DNA from: Geobacteraceae bacterium
GTDB lineage: Bacteria; Desulfobacterota; Desulfuromonadia; Geobacterales; Geobacteraceae
Reading direction: 5' to 3'
Length of the DNA: 64,000 nt
Assembly: GCA_009773645.1 (NCBI GenBank)
Contig: WSYB01000014.1
Coordinates: 57,571-121,570 of the forward strand
Below, in pieces: positions 1-8,980 of the stretch; position 1 is the stretch's first letter; the number at the start of each line of letters is the position of its first letter. Made by a program: the position numbers and the translations under genes. The notes beneath the pieces are model-generated. The model was not told the DNA's origin and searched no databases. It saw only the letters and a program-made list of their open reading frames with translations.

Positions 1-1
1 G

Positions 2-1195
2 CTCATGATCCTCTTTGCGCAGGTGGAACTGGCCAAGAAACAGTGGGAGAAGACCCTGGACTGCATAAGCGATCTGGTTATCCTTGTCGACAGAGAAGAA
101 AAGGTGCGGAGATGTAACGGGCCCGTTGCCGAGCTTGCCGGGAAACCTCACGACAAATTGATCGGTGCGGAATGGAAAGAACTGCTCCTGACACCGGAAA
201 TGGATGTTATCTCCATCACCGAAACGGGGGGAGAACTCTACCACAGGCCTTCGGGACGCTGGTTTTGCCTCTCCACCTACCCGTTTACCACAGGTGATGG
301 AGGAGGCACTGCCGGGGCTGTCGTAACCCTGCACGATACAACGGAAATCAAACAGGCAACCACGGCCCTGGAAAAGGCCTATGCCGACCTGAAGTCCACC
401 CAGGCGCAGATGCTGCAAAGGGAGAAGATGGCCTCCATCGGCCAGCTTGCGGCGGGGATCGCCCATGAAATCAACAATCCGATCGGTTTTGTAGCGAGCA
501 ATCTGGGGACCCTCGGCAAATATGTGGAACGGTTTACCGATTTTATTGATGCGCAGACGAAGGCTCTGGAATCCCTGCAGACCCCGGAAACTGCCGAGAA
601 ACTCGGGATGAAGCGAAAGGAGCTCAAACTCGACTACATTATTGAAGATGTCAAACAATTAATCAAGGAATCCGTGGAAGGCACCGATAGAGTAAGAAAG
701 ATCGTCCAGGATTTGAAAAGCTTCTCACGCGTGGATGAAGCAGAGTACAAACACGCAGATATCAACGAGTGCATGGACAGCACCATGAATATCGTCTGGA
801 ATGAGCTGAAATACAAGGCGACCGTCCATAAGGAGTATGGAGATATTCCGCTCACCAGGTGCTATCCCCAACAGTTGAACCAGGTATTCATGAACCTTCT
901 GGTGAATGCTTCCCATGCCATAGAAAAGCAGGGGGAGATAACGGTCAGGACGTGGCTGGAGGATGAAAACATATATATTGCCGTCGCTGACAACGGCTGC
1001 GGAATTCCGGAAGAAAACCTCAGCAGGATATTCGAACCGTTCTTTACCACCAAAGAAGTCGGTATGGGAACCGGACTTGGCCTGAGCATACTCTACGACA
1101 TCGTGAAAAAGCACAAAGGCGAGATCGCCGTAGAGAGCCGGGTCGGAAAAGGGACGACCTTTACCGTGTGGATACCGGTGGTGGATGGGAGATAA
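2..1195 (+). CDS. PAS-domain sensor histidine kinase, 5' end outside window
   Basis: Sensor kinase that autophosphorylates on histidine and passes phosphate to a receiver protein, probably the regulators just downstream. The reading frame is open to the left edge, so the gene is partial. An ATG at 5 is present, but the residues around it align with the middle of the Cache kinase at 9618-11915 (LFAQVE versus LFSQVE), so it is not the true start. A PAS domain covers about residues 15-120, then a coiled coil, an H-box (AHEINNP, His about 154), an N-box ([10 protein letters not shown]), the G1 box DNGCGIP, the F box FEPFFTTK and the G2 box GTGLGLS. No membrane segment lies in the visible part. 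The kinase type is clear; its signal and its missing N-terminus are unknown. Confidence 0.93.
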   Translation, partial: LMILFAQVELAKKQWEKTLDCISDLVILVDREEKVRRCNGPVAELAGKPHDKLIGAEWKELLLTPEMDVISITETGGELYHRPSGRWFCLSTYPFTTGDGGGTAGAVVTLHDTTEIKQATTALEKAYADLKSTQAQMLQREKMASIGQLAAGIAHEINNPIGFVASNLGTLGKYVERFTDFIDAQTKALESLQTPETAEKLGMKRKELKLDYIIEDVKQLIKESVEGTDRVRKIVQDLKSFSRVDEAEYKHADINECMDSTMNIVWNELKYKATVHKEYGDIPLTRCYPQQLNQVFMNLLVNASHAIEKQGEITVRTWLEDENIYIAVADNGCGIPEENLSRIFEPFFTTKEVGMGTGLGLSILYDIVKKHKGEIAVESRVGKGTTFTVWIPVVDGR

Positions 1196-1196
1196 T

Positions 1197-2012
1197 ATGG
1201 AAGAGCAGGTAAGAATCATATGCGTTGATGACGAAACAAATGTGCTGAAGGCCCTGCAAAGAATCTTCCTGGATGATGACTATGAAATTCTCACTGCCAC
1301 ATCCGGTGATGAAGGGCTGGAGATTCTAAAACGCACGGACCCGGTGCAGATCGTCATCTCCGATTATCGAATGCCGGGACTGAACGGGGTGGATTTCCTC
1401 AAGGAGGTCTACCGGCATTGGCCTGAGACGGTCAGGATCGTCCTATCCGGATATGCGGACACAGCGGCAGTAGTATCCGCCATCAATGAGGGGCACATTT
1501 ACAAGTTTATCCCGAAGCCGTGGAACGATGACGAACTGAAAGTCACCGTCGCCAACGCCATAGAGCGCTACTTCCTTCATAAGAAAAATTTGCAGCTTAT
1601 GGAGAACCTTGCTGAAACCAACGAAGAACTCCAGGTGATGAACGAAACCCTCGAGACGCTTGTCTCGGAGAGAACTTCAGAACTGACGTTTCAGAACAGA
1701 GCGTTAACCTACTCACAGAATATTCTTGATTCACTGCCGGTTGCGGTCGTCGGGCTGGATACAAACGGGCAGGTTGTCCAGTGCAACCGGCAAGGGGTGA
1801 GTCTCTTCGGGGTGTCGGAGACGGGGGTGATAGGAACGGACAGGCAGACTCTCCTCCCTGATGAAGCAAACCGTTTTGTTGAAGAGATTATGAAAAAGGG
1901 GGACCTGAGCAGGCGGATACAAATCTACGGCTTTGAGGTTAAGGCTAGAGGAGTCTTTATGAAACAAGACGGCCAGGAGGGAGTTGTCCTGATGTTGGAC
2001 AGTGGAGAGTGA
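1197..2012 (+). CDS. Response regulator with receiver, coiled coil and PAS domain
   Basis: An N-terminal CheY-like receiver carries the acidic pair (VDDE), the phosphoacceptor Asp in SDYRMPG and the conserved lysine in the KPWNDDE signature. A coiled coil of about 50 residues follows, then a small PAS-like domain (about residues 165-260). There is no DNA-binding or enzymatic output, so it probably passes signals by protein contact. The ATG at 1197 is preferred over the in-frame ATG at 1185, because GGGAG sits five bases upstream of it and it starts one base past the kinase stop. The tight spacing indicates co-transcription with the upstream kinase, its likely partner. Confidence 0.9.
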   Translation: MEEQVRIICVDDETNVLKALQRIFLDDDYEILTATSGDEGLEILKRTDPVQIVISDYRMPGLNGVDFLKEVYRHWPETVRIVLSGYADTAAVVSAINEGHIYKFIPKPWNDDELKVTVANAIERYFLHKKNLQLMENLAETNEELQVMNETLETLVSERTSELTFQNRALTYSQNILDSLPVAVVGLDTNGQVVQCNRQGVSLFGVSETGVIGTDRQTLLPDEANRFVEEIMKKGDLSRRIQIYGFEVKARGVFMKQDGQEGVVLMLDSGE

Positions 2013-2013
2013 T

Positions 2014-2976
2014 ATGCGGGAATGCGTGCTGTTTGTCGATGATGAAGAGAGTACTCTGAACTCCATCGAGAGGGTTTTTGCGGACAACGACTTTCGGCTG
2101 CTCCGGGCCGGCAGTGCCGAGGCAGCCCTGGAACTCATGAACAAAGAAGAAATCGCCATCGTTGTGTCCGACAACATGATGCCCGGTATGAAGGGAATTG
2201 AACTTCTGGAACGGGTGGCGGCGGTTTCCCCCGATACCATGAAGATACTCATGACCGCATATGCAGACCTGCCGACCGCTCTGGAAGCGATCAACAGGGG
2301 GGAGGTCTTCCGGTTTATCGTCAAGCCCTGGGAAAATGACGTACTGGTCAGGACCGTGGAGCAGGGGTTGCATCGTTACAGGATCCTCAAAGCCGTACAA
2401 CGGGAGGACGAGTCCGTCCTCCGTTCCCTTGCCCAGACCATCGAGCTTAAGGACCCGTATACCAGGGGACACTGTGACAGGGTCGCTGAATATGCGCTCA
2501 TGATAGCCGAGATGCTGAATCTCCCCGAACAAGTCAAAAAGGAGATCAAATACGGGAGCTGGCTCCACGACTGCGGCAAAATAGGGGTGCCGGAGGCGAT
2601 TCTCAACTTCGCCGGCCCAATTACCAACATCGACTTCGAAACGGTAAAAAAACATCCGGAGTGGGGAGCCGATGTGGTGAGAGAAGCCCGTCTGTCGGAA
2701 ACGATCATAAATATCGTGCGCCACCACCATGAGCGCTATGACGGCGCTGGTTACCCCAAAGGGCTCTCCGGCACGAACATCCCCTTTGAAGCACGGATAG
2801 TGGCTGTGGCCGATACGTACGACGCACTGACAACCAACAGGCCATACCGAAAGGGATACCATTGGGAAAGGGCGCTCAACATTATCTCCTCAATGGCGGG
2901 GAGTGCCCTGGATCCGGAAATAGTGGAGATTTTTCTTGACAGAATCATGGGAAAGCAGGGTGTTAACGTTTTCTGA
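2014..2976 (+). CDS. Response regulator with HD-GYP domain (c-di-GMP phosphodiesterase)
   Basis: Receiver plus HD-GYP protein of the RpfG type, expected to hydrolyse cyclic di-GMP when phosphorylated. The receiver has VDDEE, the phosphoacceptor Asp in VVSDNMMPG (about residue 53) and the lysine in VKPWEND. The HD-GYP domain keeps the metal and substrate residues: LHDCGKIG (His/Asp about 185-186) and HHERYDGAGYPKG (about 238-249). The ATG at 2014 has GGAGAG four bases upstream. A GTG at 2002 is possible but overlaps the preceding gene. All signature residues are intact, unlike in the next gene, so this is the better candidate for an active phosphodiesterase in the cluster. Confidence 0.93.
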   Translation: MRECVLFVDDEESTLNSIERVFADNDFRLLRAGSAEAALELMNKEEIAIVVSDNMMPGMKGIELLERVAAVSPDTMKILMTAYADLPTALEAINRGEVFRFIVKPWENDVLVRTVEQGLHRYRILKAVQREDESVLRSLAQTIELKDPYTRGHCDRVAEYALMIAEMLNLPEQVKKEIKYGSWLHDCGKIGVPEAILNFAGPITNIDFETVKKHPEWGADVVREARLSETIINIVRHHHERYDGAGYPKGLSGTNIPFEARIVAVADTYDALTTNRPYRKGYHWERALNIISSMAGSALDPEIVEIFLDRIMGKQGVNVF

Positions 2977-2993
2977 CGGGAAGGAATAAAACA

Positions 2994-4310
2994 ATGGGCG
3001 ATAATGAAACCCTGATACAAACAAAGGTGCTTTTTGTGGATGATGAGGAGAACATCCTCGGTTCCCTCCGACGGTTGATGATGGACGAAGAGTTTGAGGT
3101 GCTGACCGCCAATTCGGGAGAAGAAGCCCTGAAGGTCCTTAATAACGTAAAGGATGTGGGGTTGATCGTCTCGGACCAGCGCATGCCGGGCCTGGCCGGC
3201 GCCGATTTCCTTGCACAGGCGCGCGTTATTGCTCCTGAAGCTCTGCGGATCATGCTTACCGGTTATGCCGACATCAACGCCACCATAGACGCCATTAACA
3301 AGGGAGGGGCGTATCGTTATATATCAAAACCTTGGAACGACGACGAGTTTCTCCATACCATCAGGGATGGTGTCCAGAAATACCGCCTGCTTCAGGAAAA
3401 CAGGCGGCTCACGGAGATCGTCAACCGGCAGAACGAAGAGCTGAAGGAATGGAACGGGAGACTCAAATCCCGGGTGCTGGAGCAGACGGCGCTGATACGC
3501 AAGCAGAATGAAGAGCTCCGCACCCTCAACGAAAATCTCAGTACGAATTACAACAACGCCATTCTGGCTTTTTCCGGGCTACTGGAGCTGCGGGAACAAG
3601 GAGCGCGCAATCATTCACGCTACGTCCAGGAGCTGGCGGTCAATGCGGCAAAATCCATGGGGCTCTCCGGAGAGGAAATTGAAACCATAAAAGTGGCGGC
3701 TCTTCTGCACGATATCGGAGAAATAGGAATCCCGGAACATATTCTCAGAATGAGCGTTAATGACATGGACGACGAAGATTTGAAGGTGTACCGTCAGCAT
3801 CCCGTGCGGGGGCAGACGGCCATTGATGTGGTCGAGGGTCTGCGCGCTGCGGGGATACTCATCAGGCATCACCATGAAAACTTTGACGGAAGAGGCTTCC
3901 CTGACAGGCTCAAGGGGGATGATATCCCCCTCGGGGCAAGAATTATAGCAATGGCGGATTTCATCGACACCACCATAAACAGAATTGGTGGAGAAAATGC
4001 CATCGAATTAACCCTCGACAGGGTAAACGGACAACTAGGCAAGGTGCTCGATCCCCAGTTGTTCTCATACTTCAATAAATTGACAAAATATTTCTATTTT
4101 GAGAAACCGCGCCACGAAATGGTCGAAGAGGAATTTGATCCTTTGGATCTCCATGTCGGTTTGATGCTTTCCAGGGATATACGGAGTGGAACCGGAGTCC
4201 TGCTCTTAAGCAAAGGGATAACCCTCAATACCGCCAGGATAAATTCGATTAAACGATTTTACAACCTTGATCCTCCGGATCATGGGGTTTACGTGCTGGT
4301 GGAAAGGTAA
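2994..4310 (+). CDS. Response regulator with variant HD-GYP domain
   Basis: Receiver domain (Asp61 in VSDQRMPG, lysine in SKPWNDDE), a long coiled coil (about 130-185), then an HD-GYP domain. The metal-binding His239-Asp240 and the HHH at 292-294 are kept, but two signature positions differ. The lysine of HDxGKIG is glutamate (HDIGEIG), and GYP reads GFP (DGRGFP). About 70 C-terminal residues beyond the HD domain form a small extra domain. A GGAAGGA motif lies nine bases before the ATG. The protein should bind metal and perhaps c-di-GMP, but its hydrolytic activity is uncertain. It sits 17 bases after the canonical HD-GYP gene, which suggests an operon. Confidence 0.9.
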   Translation: MGDNETLIQTKVLFVDDEENILGSLRRLMMDEEFEVLTANSGEEALKVLNNVKDVGLIVSDQRMPGLAGADFLAQARVIAPEALRIMLTGYADINATIDAINKGGAYRYISKPWNDDEFLHTIRDGVQKYRLLQENRRLTEIVNRQNEELKEWNGRLKSRVLEQTALIRKQNEELRTLNENLSTNYNNAILAFSGLLELREQGARNHSRYVQELAVNAAKSMGLSGEEIETIKVAALLHDIGEIGIPEHILRMSVNDMDDEDLKVYRQHPVRGQTAIDVVEGLRAAGILIRHHHENFDGRGFPDRLKGDDIPLGARIIAMADFIDTTINRIGGENAIELTLDRVNGQLGKVLDPQLFSYFNKLTKYFYFEKPRHEMVEEEFDPLDLHVGLMLSRDIRSGTGVLLLSKGITLNTARINSIKRFYNLDPPDHGVYVLVER

Positions 4311-4315
4311 CTGCA

Positions 4316-4972
4316 TTGATCGAGTTCGATGAAACCGCACAGAAGATGGTCCTGAAACTGGTTTACTACGGTCCTGCCCAGTCCGGCAAGACCACCAACC
4401 TTCTCCGGCTGCACGACCTTCTGGCCCAAGAAGGGCGCGGCGACCTGATGGTGCTGGATACCACCGACGACCGGACCATTTTTTTCGACCTCCTCCCCTT
4501 TTTCCTGGTCGCCCCGAGCGGCCTGAAGATCAAGGTGAAGGTCTATACCGTCCCCGGCCAGGTGAGGCACGACGCCACCCGGAAAGCGGTCTTGCAGCGG
4601 GCAGACGGGGTGGTGTTTATCGCCGATTCTCAGGTGGCCCAGTCGGCCAATAACTTTGCCAGCTTTGACAACCTGGAAAAAAACCTGGCCATCGTCGGCC
4701 TTGATATCGAAAAACTGCCGCTCGTGGTCCAGTTCAACAAGCGGGACCTGCCGAATATCGTTTCCGAGGCCGACATCCGGAAAACCTGGGGACCGACCGG
4801 CATCCCGGTGTTCACGGCTTCCGCCCTTCAGGGTTCCGGGGTAGTGGAAACCTTTGCCAGGGAGGCGGAACTTCTCTACGACCATATCGATCGACGCCAC
4901 TGCCTAAAGGAAGCGCACGGGCTGGAGCGGGACGCCTTTGTCCGGCAACTGACCCTTAGAGGGGAAGAATGA
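4316..4972 (+). CDS. MglA-like small Ras-type GTPase
   Basis: Small GTPase of the bacterial MglA/Ras-like family, whose best-known member sets cell polarity and directs type IV pili in Myxococcus. Visible motifs are the P-loop GPAQSGKT (19-26), a switch-I region DDRTIFFDLLP resembling MglA, the switch-II TVPGQ (78-82) and the guanine-specificity motif NKRD (141-144). The length of 218 residues is normal to slightly long for the family. The only sensible start is TTG at 4316, with GGAAAGG eight bases upstream. No MglB-type GAP gene is visible nearby. It sits between HD-GYP regulators and a kinase/ATPase pair, and overlaps the next gene by ATGA, so translational coupling is likely. A polarity role is inferred from family and context. 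Confidence 0.88.
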   Translation: MIEFDETAQKMVLKLVYYGPAQSGKTTNLLRLHDLLAQEGRGDLMVLDTTDDRTIFFDLLPFFLVAPSGLKIKVKVYTVPGQVRHDATRKAVLQRADGVVFIADSQVAQSANNFASFDNLEKNLAIVGLDIEKLPLVVQFNKRDLPNIVSEADIRKTWGPTGIPVFTASALQGSGVVETFAREAELLYDHIDRRHCLKEAHGLERDAFVRQLTLRGEE

Positions 4973-6252
4973 GCAACCAGAGCATCACTTACGTGGTGGG
5001 CGCGGAGAAGCGTCTGGCCGAGATCATCTGCGAAGCCGAAATAGTACCGCTCCTGAAAGGGACCGTGAAGGCGGGCGCCCTCGAAGCTACGCTGACCGAT
5101 GCCGAGGGGAATGCGTTGTGGAGCTGTAAAAGCCCGGCAGGTGAAGGAATAATTGCCGGGGCCATGCCCGTCTGCCTGGAAGGGGAAATGGTCGGCAAAC
5201 TCGTCGTCAAAGGGGAGCGGTGTCAGGAAGAACTGCTCAAGGGAATTGCCGGACTCCTCATGGACGCCGTCAACACCATTGTCACCAATAACCTGAAGCG
5301 CATGCTCACCACCGAGATCCACACCGCCGTGGTCAATCAGTCCTACGAAGAACTCCTGGAGACGAACCGGAAACTGACCGTATCGGAAGGGCGGTACCGC
5401 GAGCTGGCCGAAACCCTGGAAAAGAAGGTCGAAGAACGCACCGGCGAGCTGAAGCAGGCCCATACTCAGCTTTTGCGGCAGGAGAAGATGGCGTCGGTCG
5501 GACAGCTGGCGGCCGGCGTGGCCCATGAGATCAATAACCCGCTCGGCTTTATCACCAGCAATCTGGGAACCCTGCAGAAATACGTGGCGCGCTTCGTGGT
5601 GATGCTTGACTTCTACCGCTCCTCACTGAAAAGCGGCGCCCCGATTGCGGAGGTCGCCGGGCAGGTGGAGGAAAAATGGCGGGAGCTGAAGCTCGATGCG
5701 GTCTTCGCCGATATCGGTGACCTGTTGGCCCAGAGCCTGGAGGGTGCGGAACGAGTCAAGAGGATCGTGGCGGACCTGAAAGGGTTCTCCCACATCGATG
5801 ACAGTGCGGAAGATACGGTGGATATCAACCGGGAGATCGACCGTACCTTGAGCGTGCTCGGCAGCCAGATACCACCCGGGACAGAGGTGGTTAAGGAATA
5901 CCAGCCGCTACCCGGCTTTGTCTGCAATCCCGCCCTTCTCTGCCAGGCGTTTCTCAACATTATCCAGAATGCGCTCCAGGCCCGCAAAGATGGGTTACGA
6001 CTGGTTGTTTCCACCGCCTGTTCCAACGGCGCAATAACGATCAGCTTCCGTGACAACGGCCCAGGCATTCCTGCGGATATCAGAAACAGAATATTCGAAC
6101 CGTTTTACACCACAAGAGAAGTGGGCGCCGGCACCGGCATGGGCCTGGCCGTGGTGTACGACATAGTTTCAGGCTGCGGCGGGACCGTTGAGGTGGAGTG
6201 CCCGGCCGATGAGGGTTCAATATTTACCATATCGCTTCCGCTCAAAAGATAA
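4969..6252 (+). CDS. Cytoplasmic sensor histidine kinase
   Basis: The start codon overlaps the GTPase stop (ATGA). Residues 1-120 form an unassigned N-terminal sensor region without membrane segments, followed by a coiled coil (about 125-170). The H-box GVAHEINNP puts the phosphoacceptor at His186, in the same kinase subfamily as the proteins at 2-1195 and 9618-11915. The ATPase core shows FLNIIQNALQ, DNGPGIP, FEPFYTTRE and GTGMGLAVVYDIV. The kinase is predicted to be soluble and lies directly between an MglA-like GTPase and a receiver-ATPase fusion, which makes the latter its likely phosphorylation target. The kinase call is firm; the signal it senses cannot be read from the sequence. Confidence 0.92.
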   Translation: MSNQSITYVVGAEKRLAEIICEAEIVPLLKGTVKAGALEATLTDAEGNALWSCKSPAGEGIIAGAMPVCLEGEMVGKLVVKGERCQEELLKGIAGLLMDAVNTIVTNNLKRMLTTEIHTAVVNQSYEELLETNRKLTVSEGRYRELAETLEKKVEERTGELKQAHTQLLRQEKMASVGQLAAGVAHEINNPLGFITSNLGTLQKYVARFVVMLDFYRSSLKSGAPIAEVAGQVEEKWRELKLDAVFADIGDLLAQSLEGAERVKRIVADLKGFSHIDDSAEDTVDINREIDRTLSVLGSQIPPGTEVVKEYQPLPGFVCNPALLCQAFLNIIQNALQARKDGLRLVVSTACSNGAITISFRDNGPGIPADIRNRIFEPFYTTREVGAGTGMGLAVVYDIVSGCGGTVEVECPADEGSIFTISLPLKR

Positions 6253-6266
6253 GGCAGGGACAAACC

Positions 6267-8699
6267 ATGGCCAAATATTCTGAGTTGTTCAAAGCCGTGG
6301 CACGGGGCGACCAGCCGGACGCCACACTCGAAGAGGCGCCGGAACCGGGTGCCGAAAGGGATCAGGCCTTTACCCTCCTTTTTGTGGACGACGAAGAGGG
6401 GGTCCTCTCCGCCATGAGGCGGATCTTCATGGAGGAGAATTACCATATCCTCACCGCTTCCGACGCGGGCAAGGCCCTGGCAATCATGACCGCGGAAAAG
6501 GTCCACCTGGTCGTCTCCGATCACCGGATGCCCGGAAAGACCGGCGCGGAACTCCTCAAGGAGATCAAGGAGAAATGGCCGGCAACCATCCGCATTATGC
6601 TGACCGGTCACGCCGATGTGAACTCCATCATGGGGGCGGTCAAAGACGGGGCGGTCTACAAATTCATCACCAAGCCATGGAACGACGAAGACCTGCGGCT
6701 TACCGTCAGCCTGGCCCTCCAGCAATACGTCCTTATGCAGGAAAACCGCAAGCTCAAGGAGATTACCCGCACCCAGCAGTTGAAGATCAAGAATTACGCC
6801 AACCTGTTTGATGAAAACCGGGGAATGATGGGGAACATCCTCGTCAAAGGGGGGGTGCTGAAGCCGGAAGAGCTGGTGCGGGCGCAGAAGGAAACACGAG
6901 ACGGGGAATTCCTGAGCGAGACCGTCATACGCCTGAATCTTTCCACGGAAGCCAAGATCCTCAAGGCCATGCAAAACCATTTGAACATCGAGTATATCGA
7001 TCTCCGGGAAGTGAGCCTAAGCCCGGCCGCCGTCAAGTTTTTCCCTCGGGAACTTTGCGAAAAGAACCGGCTGATTCCGGTAAAACTGGACGGCAGACAG
7101 CTGACCATCGCCATGGCCGACCCTTCAGACATCTACAAGTGCGACAATATCGCCATGATGACCGGGTTCAAGGTGACCCCCCTCCTCGCCGGCAGTGCCG
7201 AGATCCTGACCCAGTTGAAAAAGTTTTTTGGTGAGGCGGGAGAGGACGTTACCGGCGAAGCGGAAGACTTTACCGAGATCGAACCGCTGGACGAGATCGA
7301 CATCGTCATCGAGGACGAGGAAAAGGATCTCAATATCCAGGAACTGATCGGCTCCTCCGAGGTGCCGCCGATCATAAGGATCGTCAATGCCGTCATCTCG
7401 GAAGCAATCCGTTACCGGGCAAGCGACATCCATATCGAACCGAAAACCAAGTACACCCTGGTGCGCTACCGGATCGACGGGATGCTCCACGGCAAGATCA
7501 AGATCCCGGCCGACCTCCATCCGCCCGTCATCTCCAGGGTCAAGATCCTGGCCAAAATGGACATCTCCGAGCGGCGCAAGCCCCAAGACGGCAGGATCAC
7601 CGTCAAGGCCGGCGCCAGGGTCGTGGATATGCGCGTGTCATCCATGCCGACCCTCAACGGCGAAAAGGTGGTCATGCGGATTCTCGACAAGAGCGCGGCC
7701 ATCAAGACTCTTGACGAGCTGGGCGTGCTCCCGAACGACATGAAAAAAATCAACATCATGGTGAGAAAACCGCAGGGGGTCATCATCACCACCGGCCCCA
7801 CCGGCAGCGGCAAGACCACCATGCTCTATTCAATCCTCTCCGCCATGCTGGAGAACAGCAAGAATTTTGAGACCATCGAAGAGCCGGTGGAATATTTTGT
7901 CGAGGAGGCCAATCAGGTGGCGGTCCGGGAGAAGATCGGCCTCTCCTTTGCCCAGGTCCTGCGCGCCACCATGCGCCAGGACCCGGACGTGATCCTGGTG
8001 GGCGAAATCCGCGACTTTGATACTGCGGATGTTGCCTTTAAGGCGTCCCTCACCGGCCACATGGTCCTCTCCACCCTGCACACCAACAGCTCAGTGGCCT
8101 CCATCACCCGCTTGATAGACATGGGGATCAAGCCTTTCATAATCGCTTCCGCCCTGGAAGGAATCATGGCCCAGCGGCTGGTCAGGAAGGTCTGCGGCCA
8201 CTGCAAGATACCCCTGCCGCCCGATGTGGATATGCTCGAACTCCTCAGGGTTCCTCCCGGCTATTTCAAGGGAGAAATATTCAAGGGGAAAGGGTGTGAC
8301 CGGTGCAACAATACCGGCTATCTGGAAAGGCTCGGTGTGTTTGAGCTGTTCGTCATGAATGACGACTTTCGGCATTTTATCAGCAGCAATTACAAGGAAG
8401 CCGAGCTTCTGGAGATGGCCCGCGCCAACGGCATGCAGACTCTCATCGAAGATGGGCTTGAGAAGGTCAAGCGGGGGGAAACCACACTGGATGAGCTTCT
8501 CAGGGTAATAGGTCCGCAGGTGAGATATGAGCGGAAATGCGACAAGTGCGAACGAATGGTCGATGCAAAATTCCTCTTCTGTCCTTTCTGCGGGACCTTC
8601 AGGCATAACTACTGCATGGGGTGCAAGATGCCGCTGGAAGATGACTGGATATCCTGCCCCTTCTGCGGCAGAGCGAAATCGCCGGTTACGTGCTCGTAG
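6267..8699 (+). CDS. Receiver domain fused to GspE/PilB-type ATPase with C-terminal zinc ribbons
   Basis: An 810-residue fusion. Residues 30-155 are a CheY-like receiver (Asp85 in VVSDHRMPG, TKPWNDED). Residues about 185-320 form a GspE/PilB N-terminal domain whose ILVKGGVLKPEELVRAQ resembles the c-di-GMP-binding repeat of MshE-type ATPases. Residues 360-750 are the secretion/pilus ATPase: Walker A GPTGSGKTT (510-518), Walker B with VGEIRD (578-583), TGHMVLSTLHTN, and a CxxC pair (643/646 and 677/680) typical of GspE/PilB. The last 55 residues add two more four-cysteine ribbons (758/761/772/775 and 783/786/797/800). No other pilus or secretion gene is adjacent. It should power a type IV pilus or type II-like machine under phosphorylation control. 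The fusion and terminal ribbons are unusual. Confidence 0.93.
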   Translation: MAKYSELFKAVARGDQPDATLEEAPEPGAERDQAFTLLFVDDEEGVLSAMRRIFMEENYHILTASDAGKALAIMTAEKVHLVVSDHRMPGKTGAELLKEIKEKWPATIRIMLTGHADVNSIMGAVKDGAVYKFITKPWNDEDLRLTVSLALQQYVLMQENRKLKEITRTQQLKIKNYANLFDENRGMMGNILVKGGVLKPEELVRAQKETRDGEFLSETVIRLNLSTEAKILKAMQNHLNIEYIDLREVSLSPAAVKFFPRELCEKNRLIPVKLDGRQLTIAMADPSDIYKCDNIAMMTGFKVTPLLAGSAEILTQLKKFFGEAGEDVTGEAEDFTEIEPLDEIDIVIEDEEKDLNIQELIGSSEVPPIIRIVNAVISEAIRYRASDIHIEPKTKYTLVRYRIDGMLHGKIKIPADLHPPVISRVKILAKMDISERRKPQDGRITVKAGARVVDMRVSSMPTLNGEKVVMRILDKSAAIKTLDELGVLPNDMKKINIMVRKPQGVIITTGPTGSGKTTMLYSILSAMLENSKNFETIEEPVEYFVEEANQVAVREKIGLSFAQVLRATMRQDPDVILVGEIRDFDTADVAFKASLTGHMVLSTLHTNSSVASITRLIDMGIKPFIIASALEGIMAQRLVRKVCGHCKIPLPPDVDMLELLRVPPGYFKGEIFKGKGCDRCNNTGYLERLGVFELFVMNDDFRHFISSNYKEAELLEMARANGMQTLIEDGLEKVKRGETTLDELLRVIGPQVRYERKCDKCERMVDAKFLFCPFCGTFRHNYCMGCKMPLEDDWISCPFCGRAKSPVTCS

Positions 8700-8980
8700 T
8701 AGCGCCGCTCCCCGCTCTTTTTCGACTTGAGAGTTTACAATTTGTGAGCAAAAGAGTCCGCAACTATCCGGTTTACAAACATAAAAACTCAAACCAATGG
8801 GACGCGGATAAAATCGAAAAATGCGGATCAGGCGGGTATAAAAACTTCATGTTCTGGTTTTGGTTGATCCGCCGTTATCAGATTTTTTCGCCTTTTCCGC
8901 GTTCCATTAAGATTCTGCTTTTCCTGTTTGGTTCCGGCTTCGCCGGCTTAGGATAATTGATTTGGCAAGGAGAAATAGTC
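8700..8980. other. Intergenic gap with part of a dispersed repeat
   Basis: 281 bases without a convincing gene. The only open frame has no ribosome-binding site and a low-complexity product. The stretch 8800-8828 is a 29-base unit that recurs at 38024-38052 with 26 matches. The sequence after it holds further self-complementary pieces (GGATCAGGCGG with GATCCGCC), so this looks like a degenerate hairpin-type repeat element. Confidence 0.5.

Noticed and set aside
5..1195. ATG at position 5 as the true start of the first kinase
   Set aside because: The frame is open to the left edge, and residues around the ATG align with the interior of its paralogue, so the gene continues outside the window.
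8690..8956. 88-codon open frame in the gap before the fifth receiver
   Set aside because: It overlaps a dispersed repeat and gives a low-complexity product with no start site.
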